Shown: one piece after another, positions 5,105-5,860 of the stretch | Position numbering within the stretch: position 1 is the first letter of the stretch | Layout of the letters: each line of letters starts with the position of its first letter | NCBI GenBank assembly: GCA_050945315.1 | Contig: JBMNSS010000163.1 | Location: 1-5,860, forward strand | Direction: 5' to 3' | From: DTU080 sp050945315 | Lineage (GTDB): Bacteria > Bacillota > Limnochordia > DTU080 | DNA: 5,860 nucleotides | Program-made: the position numbers and the translations under genes | Notes under the pieces: model-generated | Databases searched by the model: none | Told to the model about the DNA's origin: nothing | What the model saw: only the letters and a program-made list of their open reading frames with translations

Positions 5105-5860
5105 TCAGTGTTGAGCCATGCAGCCTTGGCAGCCTACTTCCACAGATTCATGAGGCGATGAGCATTCCCTCCCGGAATCCGGCCCGTCGAGGAGCAGATC
5201 AAGAGGCGACAAAGCTCTGTCCAATACACCGTGCAGATACGACAGAAGCACTCCGTAGTTGACCACGGGAACGCCGCCGGCGGCCAAAGCCTTGAGGCGC
5301 CGGCGCATCTCCTTGGCTTGAATCATGCAACCCCCGCAATGAATGACCAGGCGATAGCGTCCCAGATCGGCCGGGAAGTCGTTCCCGTTGCACCACGTGA
5401 ATTCGGGAGAGCCGCCGATACGCCTGGCCAACAACCGGGGTATTTTGACGCGACCGATGTCTTCGGTCATCGGACGATGCGTACATGCCTCGGCTATCAG
5501 CACCGGATCGCCCGGTCGCAGTCGGTCCACGGCATCTACTCCGGCGACGAGTGTCTTCAGATCACCCTTGTAGCGAGCAAAAAGAATGGAAAACGAGGTA
5601 AGTGCCACATCATCGGGCACCATGCCGGCGACCCGCTCGAAAACCTGAGAGTCGGTAACCACCAGCCGCGGCGGCTGCCTCAGCGAAGCCAGAGCACTGT
5701 TCAATTGCCCGACTTGGACCACAAGTACCTGCGATTGATGATCGAGAAGATCGCGCAAGACCTGTACCTGGGGCAGAATCAAACGCCCCTTCGGAGCCTG
5801 GCCGTCCAGATGGACGACGAGGATCACCGTATCTTCGGCAGCTACAAGATCGCCGACGAT
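5105..5860 (-). CDS. hydF: [FeFe]-hydrogenase maturation GTPase HydF, C-terminal part (5' end beyond window)
   Basis: HydF is the GTPase and iron-sulfur scaffold on which the diiron subcluster made with HydE and HydG is assembled before delivery to apo-hydrogenase (HydA). The 251 residues in view (numbered from the window edge) cover the dimerisation and cluster-binding domains; the reading frame is still open at base 5860, so the N-terminal GTPase domain must lie to the right. Evidence includes the APKGRLILPQVQVLRDLLDH segment (22-41), AEACTHRPMTEDIGRVKIPR (123-142), and LVIHCGGCMI (171-180) followed by PVVNYGVLLSYLHGVLDRAL (198-217). The CTH (126-128) and HCGGC (174-178) motifs fit the known CxHx(n)HCxxC [4Fe-4S] ligand pattern, here with 45 residues between the two histidines. 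After the usual end of the family there is an extra tail (about 226-251) with an additional Cys233 and a GCQGC motif (243-247). A GTG at 5825-5827 is internal, not the start. Confidence 0.95.
   Translation of the reverse strand: MVGDLVAAEDTVILVVHLDGQAPKGRLILPQVQVLRDLLDHQSQVLVVQVGQLNSALASLRQPPRLVVTDSQVFERVAGMVPDDVALTSFSILFARYKGDLKTLVAGVDAVDRLRPGDPVLIAEACTHRPMTEDIGRVKIPRLLARRIGGSPEFTWCNGNDFPADLGRYRLVIHCGGCMIQAKEMRRRLKALAAGGVPVVNYGVLLSYLHGVLDRALSPLDLLLDGPDSGRECSSPHESVEVGCQGCMAQH

Overview
The window looks like chromosomal DNA from an anaerobic or facultatively anaerobic bacterium that handles cobalamin and makes [FeFe]-hydrogenase. The base composition is moderately GC-rich (estimated by eye). 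Gene starts have strong purine-rich Shine-Dalgarno sequences (AGGAGG type), and at least two genes use TTG or GTG starts. The copper-amine-oxidase-N-like domain and HydF are common in Clostridia and several deep anaerobic lineages. The sequence alone does not fix the phylum. I see no tRNA, rRNA, insertion sequence, CRISPR array, phage gene or cobalamin riboswitch.

Left part, 57-2368, plus strand: a tight late-cobalamin operon. It holds cobS (lower-ligand attachment), a histidine-phosphatase gene in the cobC position (overlapping cobS by 4 bases), and a short cobQ/cbiP (3-base gap). The cobQ product has only the ATP-binding synthetase half; the C-terminal glutamine amidotransferase half is absent. 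Facing it from the minus strand, 15 bases away, is cobO/cobA-type corrinoid adenosyltransferase (2384-2920). Together these cover corrinoid adenosylation, side-chain amidation, nucleotide-loop assembly and final dephosphorylation. cobU, cobT and cbiB/cobD are not in view.

Middle part, 2921-4254: a 167-base divergent intergenic region precedes a plus-strand gene for an exported protein. That protein has a signal peptide, about five HEAT-like repeats and a copper-amine-oxidase-N-like beta domain.

Right part, 4199-5860, minus strand: the 3' portion of hydF (the [FeFe]-hydrogenase maturation scaffold, N-terminal GTPase domain beyond the right edge) is followed after 21 bases by a nitrilase-superfamily amidohydrolase gene. 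The nitrilase gene overlaps the 3' end of the HEAT-repeat gene tail to tail by 56 bases.

The most notable points are the amidotransferase-less CobQ, the hydF-nitrilase pairing, the HEAT plus beta-domain exported protein, and an extra CxxC tail on HydF. I do not see clear evidence of a wholly new multi-gene system. The truncated CobQ is the strongest departure from textbook gene structure.
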